64,000 nucleotides of DNA from Epiperipatus broadwayi. Taxonomy: Eukaryota; Onychophora; Udeonychophora; Euonychophora; Peripatidae. The stretch's first letter is position 1, and every line of letters begins with the position of its first letter. This document shows positions 15,440 to 27,391 of this stretch, piece by piece. The DNA lies in the NCBI GenBank assembly GCA_028023455.1, contig JAQFVV010000020.1, positions 10,525,092 through 10,589,091 of the forward strand, given 5' to 3'. The position numbers were made by a program, and so were the translations under genes. The notes under the pieces were generated by a model that was not told where the DNA came from, did not search any database, and saw only the letters and a list, made by a program, of their open reading frames with translations.

Positions 15440-16804
15440 AACAACACAACAAACAATGTGTTTATTGTGTCATAAAACATCCAATGAGGAAATGAAGTCA
15501 AGTTGATTGCAAGAACATCTTGCTACAAAGCATCCAAATGATAAGGATGAGCCCATTAAATATTTTCAGGAAATATATAAAAAAAATTCAAGATCATTGC
15601 ATCATTTAAGAAACAACATGCAGCAAATGAAGATAGATTAATTGCCTCATCACATTTCACAATTAATTGCAAAAAGTGATAAAAACTATAATATTAGATA
15701 AACTGAAATAATCCCCTCTATAAAAGAATTTATCTCAACAGTAATGCATCAAGATATACCTGAAATTTTAAAAATGTTGCCCCTAAGCGATAGCATAATA
15801 AAGCGACGAATTGAAGAAGTGGCAGTTACTGTTGAAAAAAAACTTATAAGTATTCGCCAAAACTCATTTTCCATGCAATTGGATGAGTCTACCATTGAAG
15901 ATAATAATGCTTTATTAATGGTATATATACATTATTTTGGTGAAAACAATATATTATGAGAAGAAATGCTATTCACAATAAATCTCATTACAGATACAAA
16001 AGAATTATCTATATTTAATACTATGAAATCATACTTTATAAAAAATAATATTTCTTTGGATAATATCATTGCATATGCACCATCAGTAGTAGGCTGCTAT
16101 CATTCATTTGTTGCTTATTTGAAGGAAAAAGTGCCAAATGTTTTATGTATTCATTGTGTGGTACACAGACATCTTGTAGGAAAACATCTAAGTACAAGTC
16201 TTCATTTATCATTAACTATAATATTTGGAGCCATAAACAAGATCAAATCCAATGCAAAAAATGATAAAATGTTTTGAAAGCTTTTCCAGAACAATAATGA
16301 AGATTTTAATGTTTCTTTTGCACACAAAAGTTCAGTGGCTGTCAAAGGGCAAACTTTGGCTCGTTTTGTAGCATTATATGATAGTCTCATACAATTTTTT
16401 GAAAGTAATTATGAGACCAATCTATGTCAACAGTTAAAAACAGTAAAGAATGCCTTTTATTTGGCAGATATTTTCAAGATATTTAATGATGTCAGTTTGC
16501 AGCTTCAAGGAGCTAATAAAACTCTTATAGGTTGCCAAAGTATTGTGTCATTATTTATTGACAAACTTGAACTACTTCCTTATAATTTATTGAAGACAGA
16601 ATTTCATCAGTTTCCTGACATCTATAAAAGATGATGTAACTCCAGAGGATATTGACAGATTCAGAAACCACCTCAATGAACTTAAATTAGACATGGAAAA
16701 ATGATTTGAAGATATTTTGAAATTGAAGGTAGATGACTGGATGAAAAATGCTTTTACTGCAAATATTGAAGAGGTTACTACAATTTTCCAAGAAGAATTG
16801 TTAG
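15440..16804 (+). pseudogene. BED-finger hAT transposase (ZBED5-like), broken
   Basis: In order across several frames: a BED zinc finger (QCVYC ... HLATKHPNDKDEP), a helical segment, LSDSIIKRRIEEVA, FSMQLDESTIEDNN (the LDEST block near the first catalytic Asp), then APSVVGCYHSF, LCIHCVVHRHLVGK (the family HC.-HR block), NAFYLADIFKIFNDVSLQLQG, and DIDRFRNHLNELKLDMEK. This order matches ZBED5/GTF2IRD2-type hAT transposases, which cut and paste DNA. The second catalytic Asp block is degraded (APS without the preceding TDG). There are stops and frameshifts near 15560-15740, 15959, 16277 and 16634. The C-terminal dimerisation region is missing; homology ends at a 5'-truncated family A SINE. Confidence 0.8.
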
Positions 16805-16805
16805 A

Positions 16806-16978
16806 AATTAGATTGCTGATTTAGCATGAAATACATATATTGGCGATTATTTATCTTTTCAACATGTATGTGATCAGGTGAGTCAGCAATATGAGATGGT
16901 ACTGAGAGTAGTGGGTCGTGTGAAAGTCTGAGTTCGAATCCTACATATATTACATATATAAATGCAGGTTTAAGCCTG
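16806..16978 (+). mobile_element. Family A SINE, 5'-truncated
   Basis: Begins inside stem II of the hammerhead (GATTGCTGATTTAGCATG, then AAATACATATATTGG) and runs to GAGTTCGAATCC, a good B box, and the AAATGCAGGTTTAAGCCTGTA tail. It lies where hAT homology of the previous pseudogene stops. Confidence 0.7.
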
Positions 16979-17699
16979 TACAATGTATTACTTATTTTAT
17001 TAAAAATTACATTACGTATATATTATTTTCAAATATATTGGCAAACTATACATTAACATCTACAGAATCTTATAAAAATTATGACATGAGCGTTTGGTGT
17101 GATCGCATGCATATATTTATGACTTGTGCAATTTTGTGGTTGTATATTTCAGTGATAATTTTTCTACCAGCTAAGTATATTATTTCATATTTTTTCAAAA
17201 ATTCTGGTAAGTAGACTGTTTTATTAAACCATTTAAACTTATTTACGATGAGTAATTTTTTCATGGCGTCTGCGCAAACTTTCTAAAGACTCGTACAGGT
17301 TAGTAAATTTGTCTTAATTGTTTATAATTAATGCACTTAGAGTTTCATGTTTTTAAAAAAAACAATTATATAAAAAAACTGGAAAATAAAACTCGAAAGC
17401 ATTTGCTTGATTTTGTTTATGTTGTTTCTATTTTTGGTGATAAATATTATTAATACAGACGTTTAAAAATTGTCAGGAAAATATCAACCAAAAATAAATA
17501 TAGTCCGAAATTGCTTTTAATTACTCTAAATTGTTTTTATTCTTATTCTATTTTAAGAAGCCCTATTATTTTGATAATTTGTTGGCCATTTATGAATCTT
17601 TTTAAACAAGAATTAATATTTAGACATTTTTATTTTAATTATTTATTTATGTATTTTTGTTTGAATTTCAGATTTTGGAAATAAATTTACTAAATTTTT
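16979..17699. other. AT-rich interval between the two hAT pseudogenes
   Basis: No protein remnant. I looked for a 5' hAT terminus matching the CAGGGGTGAGCACAC end at 20183 and did not find it. Confidence 0.35.
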
Positions 17700-20183
17700 T
17701 GTTAGCATGACCTCAGAAAATATTTAAAAAAAATGAAAATACAAACAAGAAAAGAGAAGCTTTCAGAAAGAATGGGTAGAAAAATTTGCTTTTATTGACA
17801 ATAATGGGAAGTCATTGTGTCTTATTTGTAAAGTTGCAATGGACAAAACTCTCCATACCATAGTGCTACTCAGTGCAAGCCAGAGTAAGGATACCAGAAG
17901 GCTTGTGCATAAAACACCTATCTAGTGCCTACTCATCCAATATCTCCAGACTAGTTCCTAGCTTGTGGCTTTTATCAGTGAGGAGCCTTGGATCTGAGAA
18001 CACTGCACCTAGATCTTAGGAGACTAGTTTCTAGCTTGTGGCTTTCGTCAAGGTGCAGTGCTCTCAGATTCAAGGCTCTTCACTGACAAAATACACAAGC
18101 TATAAACTAGTCTAGGGATAGGGATGAGTAGGCACTAGATAAGAATTTTATGCTCAAGCCTTCTGGCATCCAGTGATTACTCTGGCTTGCACTGAGTGGC
18201 ACTACTGTTTGAAGAGTTTTTCCTGTTTTAATAAAAAGTTATGAGCAAGCATAAGAAACGGTAATCATGTGATGTTTAGTGGTTTAAAGTTGCAATGGCA
18301 AAGTAAGCAATTTATGTCAACATTATGAAGTAATTTATTCCCATTTTTCAACTCAATATCTACAGAATTCAAAATTGTAGAGAAACTTAAATCATTGCAA
18401 GAAATAATGACTGTTTTCTTTTAGTCATGAAGATGGCAGAACAAATGAAGCTAGTTTTTTGATAGCCTGGAATATTGCTCATGCCAAATATCCATACGGA
18501 GGAGAATTTATTAAAAGAAACTTGGAAGTAGTGGTTAAAGTTTTGGATCCAGATAAATTGATCAGATAAGTTTTTATAACACGCCATACAATTGAGTGCC
18601 GTATTAGTGAAATTAGTAAAAATGTTGAAAATAGTTTGATGTGTAATTTTAAAAATTCATACAGCATTCAGTTTCACTTTAGATGAGCCCATAGACATTC
18701 AGAATGTTCCACAATCGGCCATTTTTGTCTGCTATGTATCTGCAGATGTAAATGTGATGGACAAAATGTTAGATCTAATAGTTTATACAGAAACAATTTG
18801 CAGTCTTGATGTCAAAAATGCACTTGGTGAGTTCATGAAGAGGTTTGAATTGACTCATGATAAACTTGTAAGTGTTGTGACTGAAGTAGCCCCTTCAATG
18901 ATATGGAAAAATCTAGGTCTTATTGATCTTTTAAACAACAATCCTAAATTTTTCTTATGTATCTCTTCACTGTATAATCCACCATGAACATCTCGTAGCA
19001 AAGTACTCAAAATATAAAAATGTATAGAATATTGTTTTGTAGATTGATGATTTAATTAGAACAAATGCCAAAACATGCCATCAATTTAAGAATATTTTAG
19101 AAGAGTATAAATGACAAAACAAATAAATTGCCCAATGATCTCTCCTTATGGTCTCTTATCAGATGGCTGTCAACTTGCAATGTTTTTAGCCATTTTGTGG
19201 AACTCCTAAATCCTATCATAACATTTTTAAAAGAAAAAGAAAAAATATATCCAGAATTAGGAAATGAAACTTAGCCTAATGACTTAATGTTTCTTAGAGA
19301 CATTTCGGAATATAAAGAAAAAATGATTAGTGATTTGTCATAAACTGTATTTAGTCTTAAAGCTAAACTTTGGCTTTTTGTGCACGACCTTAAGTCCAGA
19401 AAATATAATCATTTTCTATGAGTAAAAGCAAATATAATTAATATCAAAAAAGAAAAATTAAATGAATATAAAGAAAAATTGTAAGGGTTGCAAGCAGATT
19501 TTGAATGTAGATTTGAAAAGTTTTAAATCTACATTTGCATATTTTGTGAATCCATTTATTTGTGATATTATATAAGATGGATTTCCAATTTCTGAAATAA
19601 TTTTGTTGAAAAACCAGCTGGAGAATTGGAGTTATTAGAGATGAAAGAGGATCAGACATTGCAAATTAATCACAAACCTAGTTCTCTAATTGAATTTTGG
19701 AAATTCATGCCAGAATCAAAATACCCACACATAAAGAAAGCTGCTTACTATCTAATTTTAAGTTTTGGACAACATATTGCTGTGAATTGTTGTATTTCAC
19801 AATGAAGTTCCTGAAGTCAAAATATTCACAGTTGACCAATGAGCATCTCATAGTATTGCTGTAAATAGCTTTACCAAATTATACACCAAATTTCAAATAT
19901 TTAGTCAAAAATCTTAGTTAAATGTTATACTTTTTATTAATGAATTTTTATTATTAAAATTTTGAAATAATTATTTTGTATTTTATTTTTCTTAATTATA
20001 TTTTTTATATACTTTATTGAGAACTTAAAACTTGAGTAGAATATGTCGTCATATTAATTAAGTTATATAAAATTTGGCGATATGTATTTATGTTTGTGTA
20101 CTTAAATAATATAGGGTGGCTTTTTACAATATATAAAAATCTGGCATGTGGCTCTCATTGACCTCATGTGTGCTCACCCCTGG
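17700..20183 (+). pseudogene. BED-finger hAT transposase (GTF2IRD2-like), broken and interrupted
   Basis: Starts ATGACCTCAGAAAATATT, then EKFAFIDNNGKSLCLICKVAM (BED finger cysteines). It continues after a family B insertion (17843-18285) with QHYEVIYSHFSTQYLQNSKL. Further blocks: AWNIAHAKYPYGGEFIKR, HTIECRISEISKNVENSL, FTLDEPIDIQN (the LDEST block), DKLVSVVTEVAPSMI (the TDGAPAM block), SLKAKLWLFVHDLKSRKY, and the hAT dimerisation part YPHIKKAAYYLILSFG. The 3' end CTCACCCCTG at 20174-20183 is the complement of a CAGGGGTGAG hAT terminus, with GTCTATAT next. Many stops and frame changes; non-functional. Its Asp and Trp blocks differ from element 1, so the two are different hAT lineages. Confidence 0.8.
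17843..18285. mobile_element. Family B inverted dimer inserted in hAT pseudogene, 13-bp TSD
   Basis: AAAGTTGCAATGG occurs at 17830-17842 and again at 18286-18298, exactly flanking the insert; removing it restores the codons for ICKVAMAK. The left arm is minus (ACAAAACTCTCC at its outer end), and the right arm is plus and ends GATGTTTAGTGGTTT. Both ribozyme regions are decayed: CTGATAA with GGAAC on the minus strand near 17950-17990, CTGACAA with TAAAC on the plus strand near 18080. Target duplications of this length fit reverse-transcriptase-mediated insertion. Confidence 0.85.
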
Positions 20184-20194
20184 TCTATATTTTC

Positions 20195-20645
20195 TTTGAA
20201 GTTTTAATCCATCATTTATTTTTAAGCCATTTTGTCAATTTAATCTGCCTTCAGATCTGCCAAACAGAAAATTCATGTTTCCTTTTAATCAAATCATTAA
20301 TAAGGAAATCATTGTCAGAAAACCAGTCATGATTCTTGTTTTTAGAAAATTCAAGAATAATTTTATTTGTATTCACAACATATTCCATAAGAGAATTCCA
20401 TGCTTGCTCCAAATCAGAAATGTCAGTGCTTAATAGCTGTTGGAATTTAGTTGTATAGTAGATTCTTCTAAAGAATGAATATTGATTTTCTTATGAATAT
20501 AATTGGATATATCTATTTTTAATTCAACTACCATTTTAATTTTAGAGTGTAATAATCTACAATTTGTCCAACAATTTGCACCACTCATAATAGCTTGTGT
20601 AATGTGAATTTCTCTTATATTTTTTTCTATAAAAATAATTTATTA
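20195..20645 (-). pseudogene. LINE fragment (end of endonuclease domain and linker)
   Basis: Read on the minus strand, with frameshifts: MSGANCWTNCRLLHSKIKM resembles the CWTDHRLVRSKL end of the endonuclease domain of RTE/CFDP2-type LINEs, followed by a helical linker (LEESTIQLNSN), EQAWNSLMEYVVNTN and NHDWFSDNDFLINDLIKRKH. No reverse transcriptase follows. Its boundary is just after the hAT 3' end. Confidence 0.6.
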
Positions 20646-22740
20646 AATGCCATTGTTTTGAATGTAAATGTGTCCATGTTCCTTTAGTCGACCCCTGTCA
20701 CTGACTAACTTACCTTTTCAAAAAAATCTTACATTCATCCATCTGATTTATTAAATTTTCTTCCTCTGGGAGATGAATTTCATAAGAGCAGGAGGTATAT
20801 TGATTGTAAATCGTGACAGTTTCTTAACCACAGTGCAGTCTTCTCTATTCTATATACCTACCTTTTGCAAAAAAAGATTTATGATGCTTGTCCTTAATCC
20901 TACCACTGCTTTATGATTTAATACTGCTATTACTGAATATTATTACTACTACAATTATTTTTACTGATATAATGAACAATACATTATATAGTACAACTTA
21001 TACGAACTGTGTAAGCTAGGACATTTTTAGACCAAATTTTCTATTTGTGTAATAGGCAGAAGAATCTCACCCAAATCTTGTTTCAAATTGACTTATGAGC
21101 AATTATACACCTCAAGCAATGTTCATATCCAGGGATTTCCAGCATACTAAATCTGTCTTCATCATTCGCTCTATGTCCATGATATCTGTTTCAAGTCATG
21201 TTTAGACAGAGCTGTTGCTTGGGTAAAGACACCTTCATGCAAGCCAAATTTCAGCACCCCTAATTATTAATAGAGCTGGCATGATAGCACAAGGTCTCAT
21301 ATTTATCAAGGCCTGAGCCTGCATTATCTACATCTTTAGTGAAAATCCAAAAGGAAAACTTTTTGTTGCATGCTAAGTGAAACTATATTCCTCCCTCCAA
21401 TAGTCTGTAATTTGTAGGCACCACAATGAATATCACATGTAAAAAATATAATTATAAAAACACTGATTGTGCAGTAGTATCACACACAATGTTGCAATTA
21501 AATGTTTCACAATGTTTTAGATATTTTAATGCGAAAATCAGAATAGATCAAAAACAATTCTTATTAGCATTTAAATTTTTAATCCGATTTTGTAAAAGAA
21601 AAAATTAAATTAGGATGATGTTATTAACGGATTCACAATAAAGCATTGAAAAAAATAAAATGAATTTTATTTTGTTTTCTCAAATACTGATTCAATAAAA
21701 TTTGCACAAAATCATATTTATAATTTATAATAAATAAATAATTATTTAGATATTATAAGTATCAATTTGTGCAATTTTAACATATTTATATTTGCGAGTA
21801 AGGCAATATTTTTTTTAAAATATCTAAGTGTTTTTATCATATGAAATAGATTACCTCCCCTTTCATGAAAACATTACACCAGGCCCCACTTTTTCTGTCT
21901 GGCTCTGTCTATGAAAAATATTACTAAATTAAAACAAAATGAATTCTAAACAATTTTGTTTAACAAAAAACACAGAAACAATGGAATATTAAAAAATTAT
22001 AATTATTTACTATTTTACTTTTTATTTACATTTTAACTCTTCTGACTTTGATAGCTATAAAATAACTTGAGAAATTTTCCATGTGATAAATAATGATTAG
22101 CCGGTCACTGCTAACCAACATGTTAATTAGTTAGTTAAAAATAACTCTTGTTTGTTACTTTTATTCAGAATCGTTCATGCATAAACTTGTTTACCTTTTC
22201 GGTTGTCATCGAATAGCCACTATATCCCACTCGATGGCGCAGTTTTCATGCTTAAACTATAAAATATGATCATTCCCGGGCCATTAATTATAATCATTTT
22301 GATGTGTTTTTTGTAATGCAAAAATAAAAACAAAAGAAAATCGTCTTTTTTAAATATTTAATTTTAAATATTATTTTTTATTAACGTATACAAATTAAAT
22401 GATAATAATAAATGTAAAATAAAATAAACAAATTACAATTTGATTCGTCTTTTTTAGTTTGCTTTTTATTAGAAAAATCAATTTTCTATCGGAGATTTTT
22501 TTACTGGGGTTACGGCTTTTTTTTTTGTTGTTGTTTAAAAACTCATAATCGGAATAAAAAGTAAAAATTCTTAGACTTCCTTTTACATTTTATTTCTACA
22601 GAGAAACAGATATTATTGTGTTATCACTATTTTTTACTTTTTTAGTCTTTGTTTTACTTTTTTTTTTTTTTTACAGACAAACAGATATTACCACTATTTT
22701 TTATTTCAAATAGAATGACAACTAAAAGTAAAAGTTGTTA
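20646..22740. other. AT-rich interval, unassigned
   Basis: Somewhat less AT-rich near 20690-20850 and 21050-21330, but I recognise no gene or repeat. The open frame at 21426-21608 has no motif. Confidence 0.3.
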
Positions 22741-22802
22741 CGGTTAGGTTTAGGGTTAGTTTTAGGGTTAGTTTTAGGGTTAGGGTTAGGTTTAGGGTTA
22801 GT
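22741..22802 (+). repeat. Interstitial degenerate TTAGGG repeat
   Basis: About ten units of TTAGGG, TTTAGGG and TTAGTTTTAGGG type run uninterrupted for about 60 bp. The array is internal and degenerate, not a chromosome end. Confidence 0.85.
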
Positions 22803-24479
22803 GTTCTGTTGTTGTAATGCTAAAATAAAAAATATCAAAATTGTATTTTTGTACATATTTTTTTTTACTAACATCTATAAAATAAATGATAACAATAAAC
22901 GTAAACTATATTCAACAAAGTATAACAGTAGTCGGAGAAAAGAAAGAAACTAAAACTTTTTAAAACAACAACAAATATATATATATATATAAGTTCTTTA
23001 CTTATTAAACATGTTTATAATATGTGCTTTTTATGACATTTAAAAAAACAGTGTACAATTGTACTTTTCTTACTGGATATTTTTGTGTTAACGCTCTTTT
23101 TTATTTCAAAAATATACACATGGTACAATCTTCTTTGTCTCGTGGAATGTTATGAACAGTACGTTACTTGACACATTACCTAATTCCAACTCACTTTATA
23201 CATATATCTCATCAACATTTACCACTTAAAACTTCAATACACTACGGTGTAAAAAGTCTGTTAATTATTACTTTACAAAATCTGAACATTTCAATACTTT
23301 AAAATAAAAACAAATCCAATGAAAACAACATTTTCATCCAATTCAAAAAAACACACCCTTTCACCAAGCTGTAACCATTTTATAAACTGTGCGATATTCG
23401 GAAAATGTATTTGCTGTGATGCGACATACATGCTGTACTGCGACGCGACATAGTGGCCTGCAATCTGTAGCACAACAAAAAAGTTGTATTATAGAAAATG
23501 TGGGTTCGAACGTGTCAGCCACAGAAATGGCATTTTTATGTGTTTTAGCATGAAAATGGCACCATCCAGTGAGATATAGTGGCTCTTCGATGACTATCAC
23601 ACTTTCTATTAACAAAGTTAGCTGCTCAAATATTTATTCAGTAACAGAATATTTACATGCCTTAATGATTTAATTTTTTGTATGTTAATTATTTCAGTAT
23701 AATAATTTAGTCATGCTATACAGCACAATATCTAGGGGCTAAGGATTTATATTATATTTGTTTAAGTGGGAAAAATTTTCATACTTAGATTTGATAAATT
23801 TTTAGAAGCCATTACCACACCTTGCACTTTCCTTTGTTAATGATAGATTATGATAATAACTAAAACAAATAAACAATGCTTTCCTCCAATAGAATAGGTA
23901 AGAGGATACATTTTATAGGCATTTCCCAATGAAGTGGTGTAAGTGATGTTATATGATTGTTACAACCAAAGGATAGCATTAAATAATAATATCATTTTAA
24001 TAAAATGCATGCAATAATATCTTTTAAAAAAAATCTTTTTTTACTAATTCTGTTTTCTTTGGATTTGGAATGACTGTATTTGGATAATATTATGGGATCA
24101 ATTACAAGTTTTTTGTTAATAAGATCATGACAGTCTAAATTCAAGTGTAAAAATAACATTGACATTAAAAAAAAAGAGATAATATTGATATTAGAAAATA
24201 ATATTGATATTTAAAAATAAAACTTCAAGACTGCACAGGAATCGATCTTCAGATCTTATATTTCAACATCTGACAATCTAACACTATGCTATACCAACAC
24301 AGGATAAATTTTTTTATAAAAGATGATTGATAAATATAATTATGTCTGCTGTCAAATATCCTGCAGAATTATCTTAATTATTATGAGGCAATACTTAAAA
24401 TTAAACAACTTTATTTTTAAATGTTATATTAGTAAAATACCATTTTTTATATGAATTAGAATGTTTAAATAAAAATGAT
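22803..24479. other. AT-rich interval
   Basis: Includes a (TA) run near 22976. The minus-strand frame 23361-23615 (84 codons) has unusual Cys/His content but no family I recognise; I do not call it a gene. Confidence 0.3.
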
Positions 24480-24935
24480 TCAGAAAACTAAACATTTTCA
24501 TTTACGATATAAATTTTATTAATGGCACGATCTGCTCAATTCATACAATAGTAGTATATTTTAAATAATTGTCACAAGACTAAGTAAAAAAGTAATCCTC
24601 CTATATTTAAATAAAAAATATTTGCAGTCAGAATATGTTTTGAATAATGGACTGATTCGAAAATTTAATTTTCATTTACGTATAATTTTTGGTTGTCATC
24701 TGACACGAAGGATCAGATGACAACCTAATTTTTATTATGTATTGTTGCAAAATGGCGTCTGTATGTTTAATTTAGTGCAAAGGCAGAGTATATATTTAAT
24801 ATATTTTAAACAATAGTCACAAAACTAAGTAAAAAAGTAATCTTATATTTAAATAAAAAATATTTGCAATGTTTCTAGCAATATAGTAATTAAGAAATCT
24901 AAACATTTCATTTTAATATATAAAATTTATTAGTT
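24480..24935. repeat. Local duplication with a perfect 13-bp hairpin
   Basis: Two direct copies of a stretch beginning TATATTTTAAA (24555-24628 and 24793-24870; both contain GTAAAAAAGTAATC and AAATAAAAAATATTTGCA). Between them GGTTGTCATCTGA and TCAGATGACAACC (24691-24725) form a perfect inverted repeat around CACGAAGGA. Confidence 0.65.
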
Positions 24936-25242
24936 ATTGTTGTTGTTACTATTAATATTATTATCATCACCATGGTTACTATTAATTATTATTATGAATA
25001 TTTGTATATTTTAAAGGTTGATGGAAAAATATGGAAATCAAATATTTTTTTTCATGACTTGATCACAGTGTTTTGAGCCCATATACTTCAGGCAGTCATA
25101 AAATCTAGTTTTCAGCAGATTACTTAATTATACATGCTGTTATTCATTAATGAAGCATACAAACAAAAACCACATATCAACTTTGTTAACACATTATCAT
25201 TGTAATGATAATAACTATTTAATAATCAATATTTCGTACAGC

Positions 25243-25470
25243 TGAGCACTGATTGTATATGTGTGTGGAGATGATAATCTGGACCAACTGATGATTGCTG
25301 GTTTAGCATGTAATACGTAAATTGGTGATTATCTTTTTGATATATGTGTGTTTAAGTGTATCAGTGATATCAGATAGTGTGGATAGTGGAGGGTTGTGTG
25401 AAAGTCTATGTTCAAGTCCCCCTATACTTACAATTTAAGGTATAGGTATAAAAAAGCCTGTATTTTAGAC
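25243..25470 (+). mobile_element. Family A SINE, 5'-truncated, with decayed hammerhead
   Basis: Starts at GAGCACTGATTGTATATG. The hammerhead at about 25271-25333 has CTGATGA, but GAAA is changed to GTAA, which should abolish activity. The 3' part has GTTCAAGTCCCCC as B box, then a GCCTGTATTTTAG tail. Confidence 0.7.
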
Positions 25471-25625
25471 ATTGACTAACTAGCAAGTTTAATATACAAT
25501 GTATTGATAAATATTCATAAAGACTTCCTATAGCCTGTATTTATTAATTCAAACACATAAGGAAAGTTTAGTATGCTTAATGGTTTGCTGATTCTGTTAT
25601 TGTGTCTAATTTGAGGAGAATCAAA

Positions 25626-25860
25626 CTATAATCTTGATTTATTATAGAATTTACTTATAAATTTATTTAAATGCACATTGATTATGTAAGTAATATTTAT
25701 TAAGGCTGTAAACCTCAAGGTAGGGACCTCTACAGGTCTTAACCACAAGCTCTTTTCTTCCAAAATGTAAGCTTGTGCTTAAGACCTGTAGAGGTCCCTA
25801 CCTTCACATTTTCATGTGCATATTCTTGAGGTTTACAGCCTTAATAGAATTTACTGTAAT
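25626..25860. repeat. Family D palindromic element
   Basis: ATTAAGGCTGTAAACCTCAA pairs with TTGAGGTTTACAGCCTTAAT, and GGTAGGGACCTCTACAGGTC pairs with GACCTGTAGAGGTCCCTACC. A related copy is at 54770-54935, sharing the flank GCACATTGATTA.GTAAGTAATATT.ATTAAGG and the core GTAAGCTTGTG. No coding capacity. Confidence 0.7.
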
Positions 25861-26224
25861 ATAAGTATTTAGTTATATTGTTGAATTGACCTAACAGCAG
25901 TTTAAATACTACTTTCAACATTTTTTATTTATAAGCAACCCATGACTGTCATTATGAAATGAAATCCACAAACTTTAATTTTGTTTGGCCATTTTTAAAG
26001 TGTTCTGAGGATTGTTTGTATAAGTGATCCCATAATTTTCCGATGAATCACAATACATGCATAGAAGTATTTACAATGATGTAAATTTAAAATTATATAT
26101 GTATACAATTTTAATACATGCAAAAAAAAAATAATTGAAAATAATAGTAAAAGTGTCTCATTACCTTTTGTAGCATCAAATTTAAATTCCAAAATAGTTT
26201 AAACATGATTAACCAACAATATTC

Positions 26225-26548
26225 AATCAGTGTGAGCTTTGAGCGTTCCATCATCAGATTTTCAATAGGATGGACAGCTGAAGAATTGGAGAGTGGAGTG
26301 GATTGAAGCCTATTCATTAAAGTATAAAGATTGTCTATCTTAATATAAATCTGAGCGCTTATAGTATGTATGTGTAGAGATGATAATGTGAACCAACTGA
26401 CGAGTGCTGGTTTAGCACGAAATACTGATATTGGTGATTATTTATATTTTAGACATATATGTAGTCAAGTGTATCAATGGTATGAGATAGTGTGGAGAGT
26501 TGAGAGTCGTGTGAAAGTCAGAGCTCAAAATACCCTATATATTACATT
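26225..26548 (+). mobile_element. Family A SINE, nearly full length
   Basis: Begins in the 5' body (GAGCGTTCCATCATCAG), includes CTGAGCGCTTATAG, the hammerhead (26382-26443), and the 3' tRNA-like part, where the B box is damaged (CAGAGCTCAAAATACC). Confidence 0.75.
26382..26443 (+). ncRNA. Hammerhead motif, family A, conserved core intact
   Basis: CTGACGA at 26397-26403 (the variable N7 is C), stem II GTGCT/AGCAC with loop GGTTT, GAAA at 26419-26422, helix I ACCAA/TTGGT with outer ATAAT/ATTAT. A15.1-U16.1 and the next pair of helix III are kept; the two central bases are swapped (ACTGAT). The expected cut is after 26430. Confidence 0.6.
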
Positions 26549-26629
26549 GTTTGTACAGTTATATATATAGATTATATTTTAGATATTAAATGAGAAAAAG
26601 TACTATTTTAACTCAATTTATAAACGTTA

Positions 26630-26745
26630 AATCTCATTTAACATCAACACCTTTAGATAAGTGCTTTAATGATTAGCTCAAATCATTGATTTGTAATAAT
26701 CATTAATATACTTATCTTAAGTCAACATTATCAAATGAGTGAATC
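26630..26745. repeat. Short palindromic element
   Basis: CTCATTTAACATCAACACC and GATAAGTGCTTTAATGATTA are complemented by TAATCATTAATATACTTATC and GTCAACATTATCAAATGAG. Confidence 0.5.
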
Positions 26746-27255
26746 CAAGATGAAAGTATTTGAAAATTGAGGTGTAGAACTTGTCTAGGGTTAAATATTA
26801 AACAAATGATGAAGACACGTGAGGGTGTCTTTTGTCTTTTTCCAAAAATCTTTATTCCTGTGTTTGAAATACATGTTGTGAGATAGAGATTTTAAAGTGT
26901 TCCATGAATAGGAAGGAGTGTTTCCATTATTTGTTTACAATTAATCTCTGTACATTAAATAAATTATATAGAGTACAACATTTATATAATAAGGTAAGAA
27001 TTATAAAAATATTAAAATAAAACTATAACTACCTTTCTTATATAAAATATCTAATATATGATTTGTATTCTTGCAATATAAATGATGATTCTAAGAGATA
27101 ACAATTTTATGTTATAAAATAATTTGGACTACTTATTTTATGCTACAATAGGCTAATTACACAGACACACACACATATATATATTTATATGGATAGAATT
27201 TAACCTGCATGTAATCATTTGATAAAACAATGCAATATTTAGAGATGTGCCATTC
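26746..27255. other. AT-rich interval
   Basis: No recognisable feature. Confidence 0.35.
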
Positions 27256-27391
27256 ATTCATTCATTTTTTCTTTCTTTCCTTTTCCCCTTCTGTCTTACT
27301 TTCCTTCTTTCCTTTCTTTTTTTCTTTCTTTCCTTCTTTCTTACTTTCCTTCTTTCTTTCTTACTTTCCTTTCTTCTTTCTTTTTTTTTTT
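27256..27391 (+). repeat. Polypyrimidine tract (CTTT/CCTT)n
   Basis: About 135 bases almost entirely C and T, with TTTC, TTCC and TTAC tetranucleotides. Simple-sequence DNA of this type can form triplex structures; no gene is implied. Confidence 0.85.

Noticed and set aside
15440-20183. The hAT reading frames as domesticated host genes
   Set aside because: Multiple stops, frameshifts, missing catalytic blocks and nested insertions in both; no intact exon structure.
23291-23615. Cys-rich 84-codon minus-strand frame as a small secreted peptide
   Set aside because: No signal peptide, no regular cysteine spacing, and an overlapping frame of equal quality; chance is the simpler explanation.
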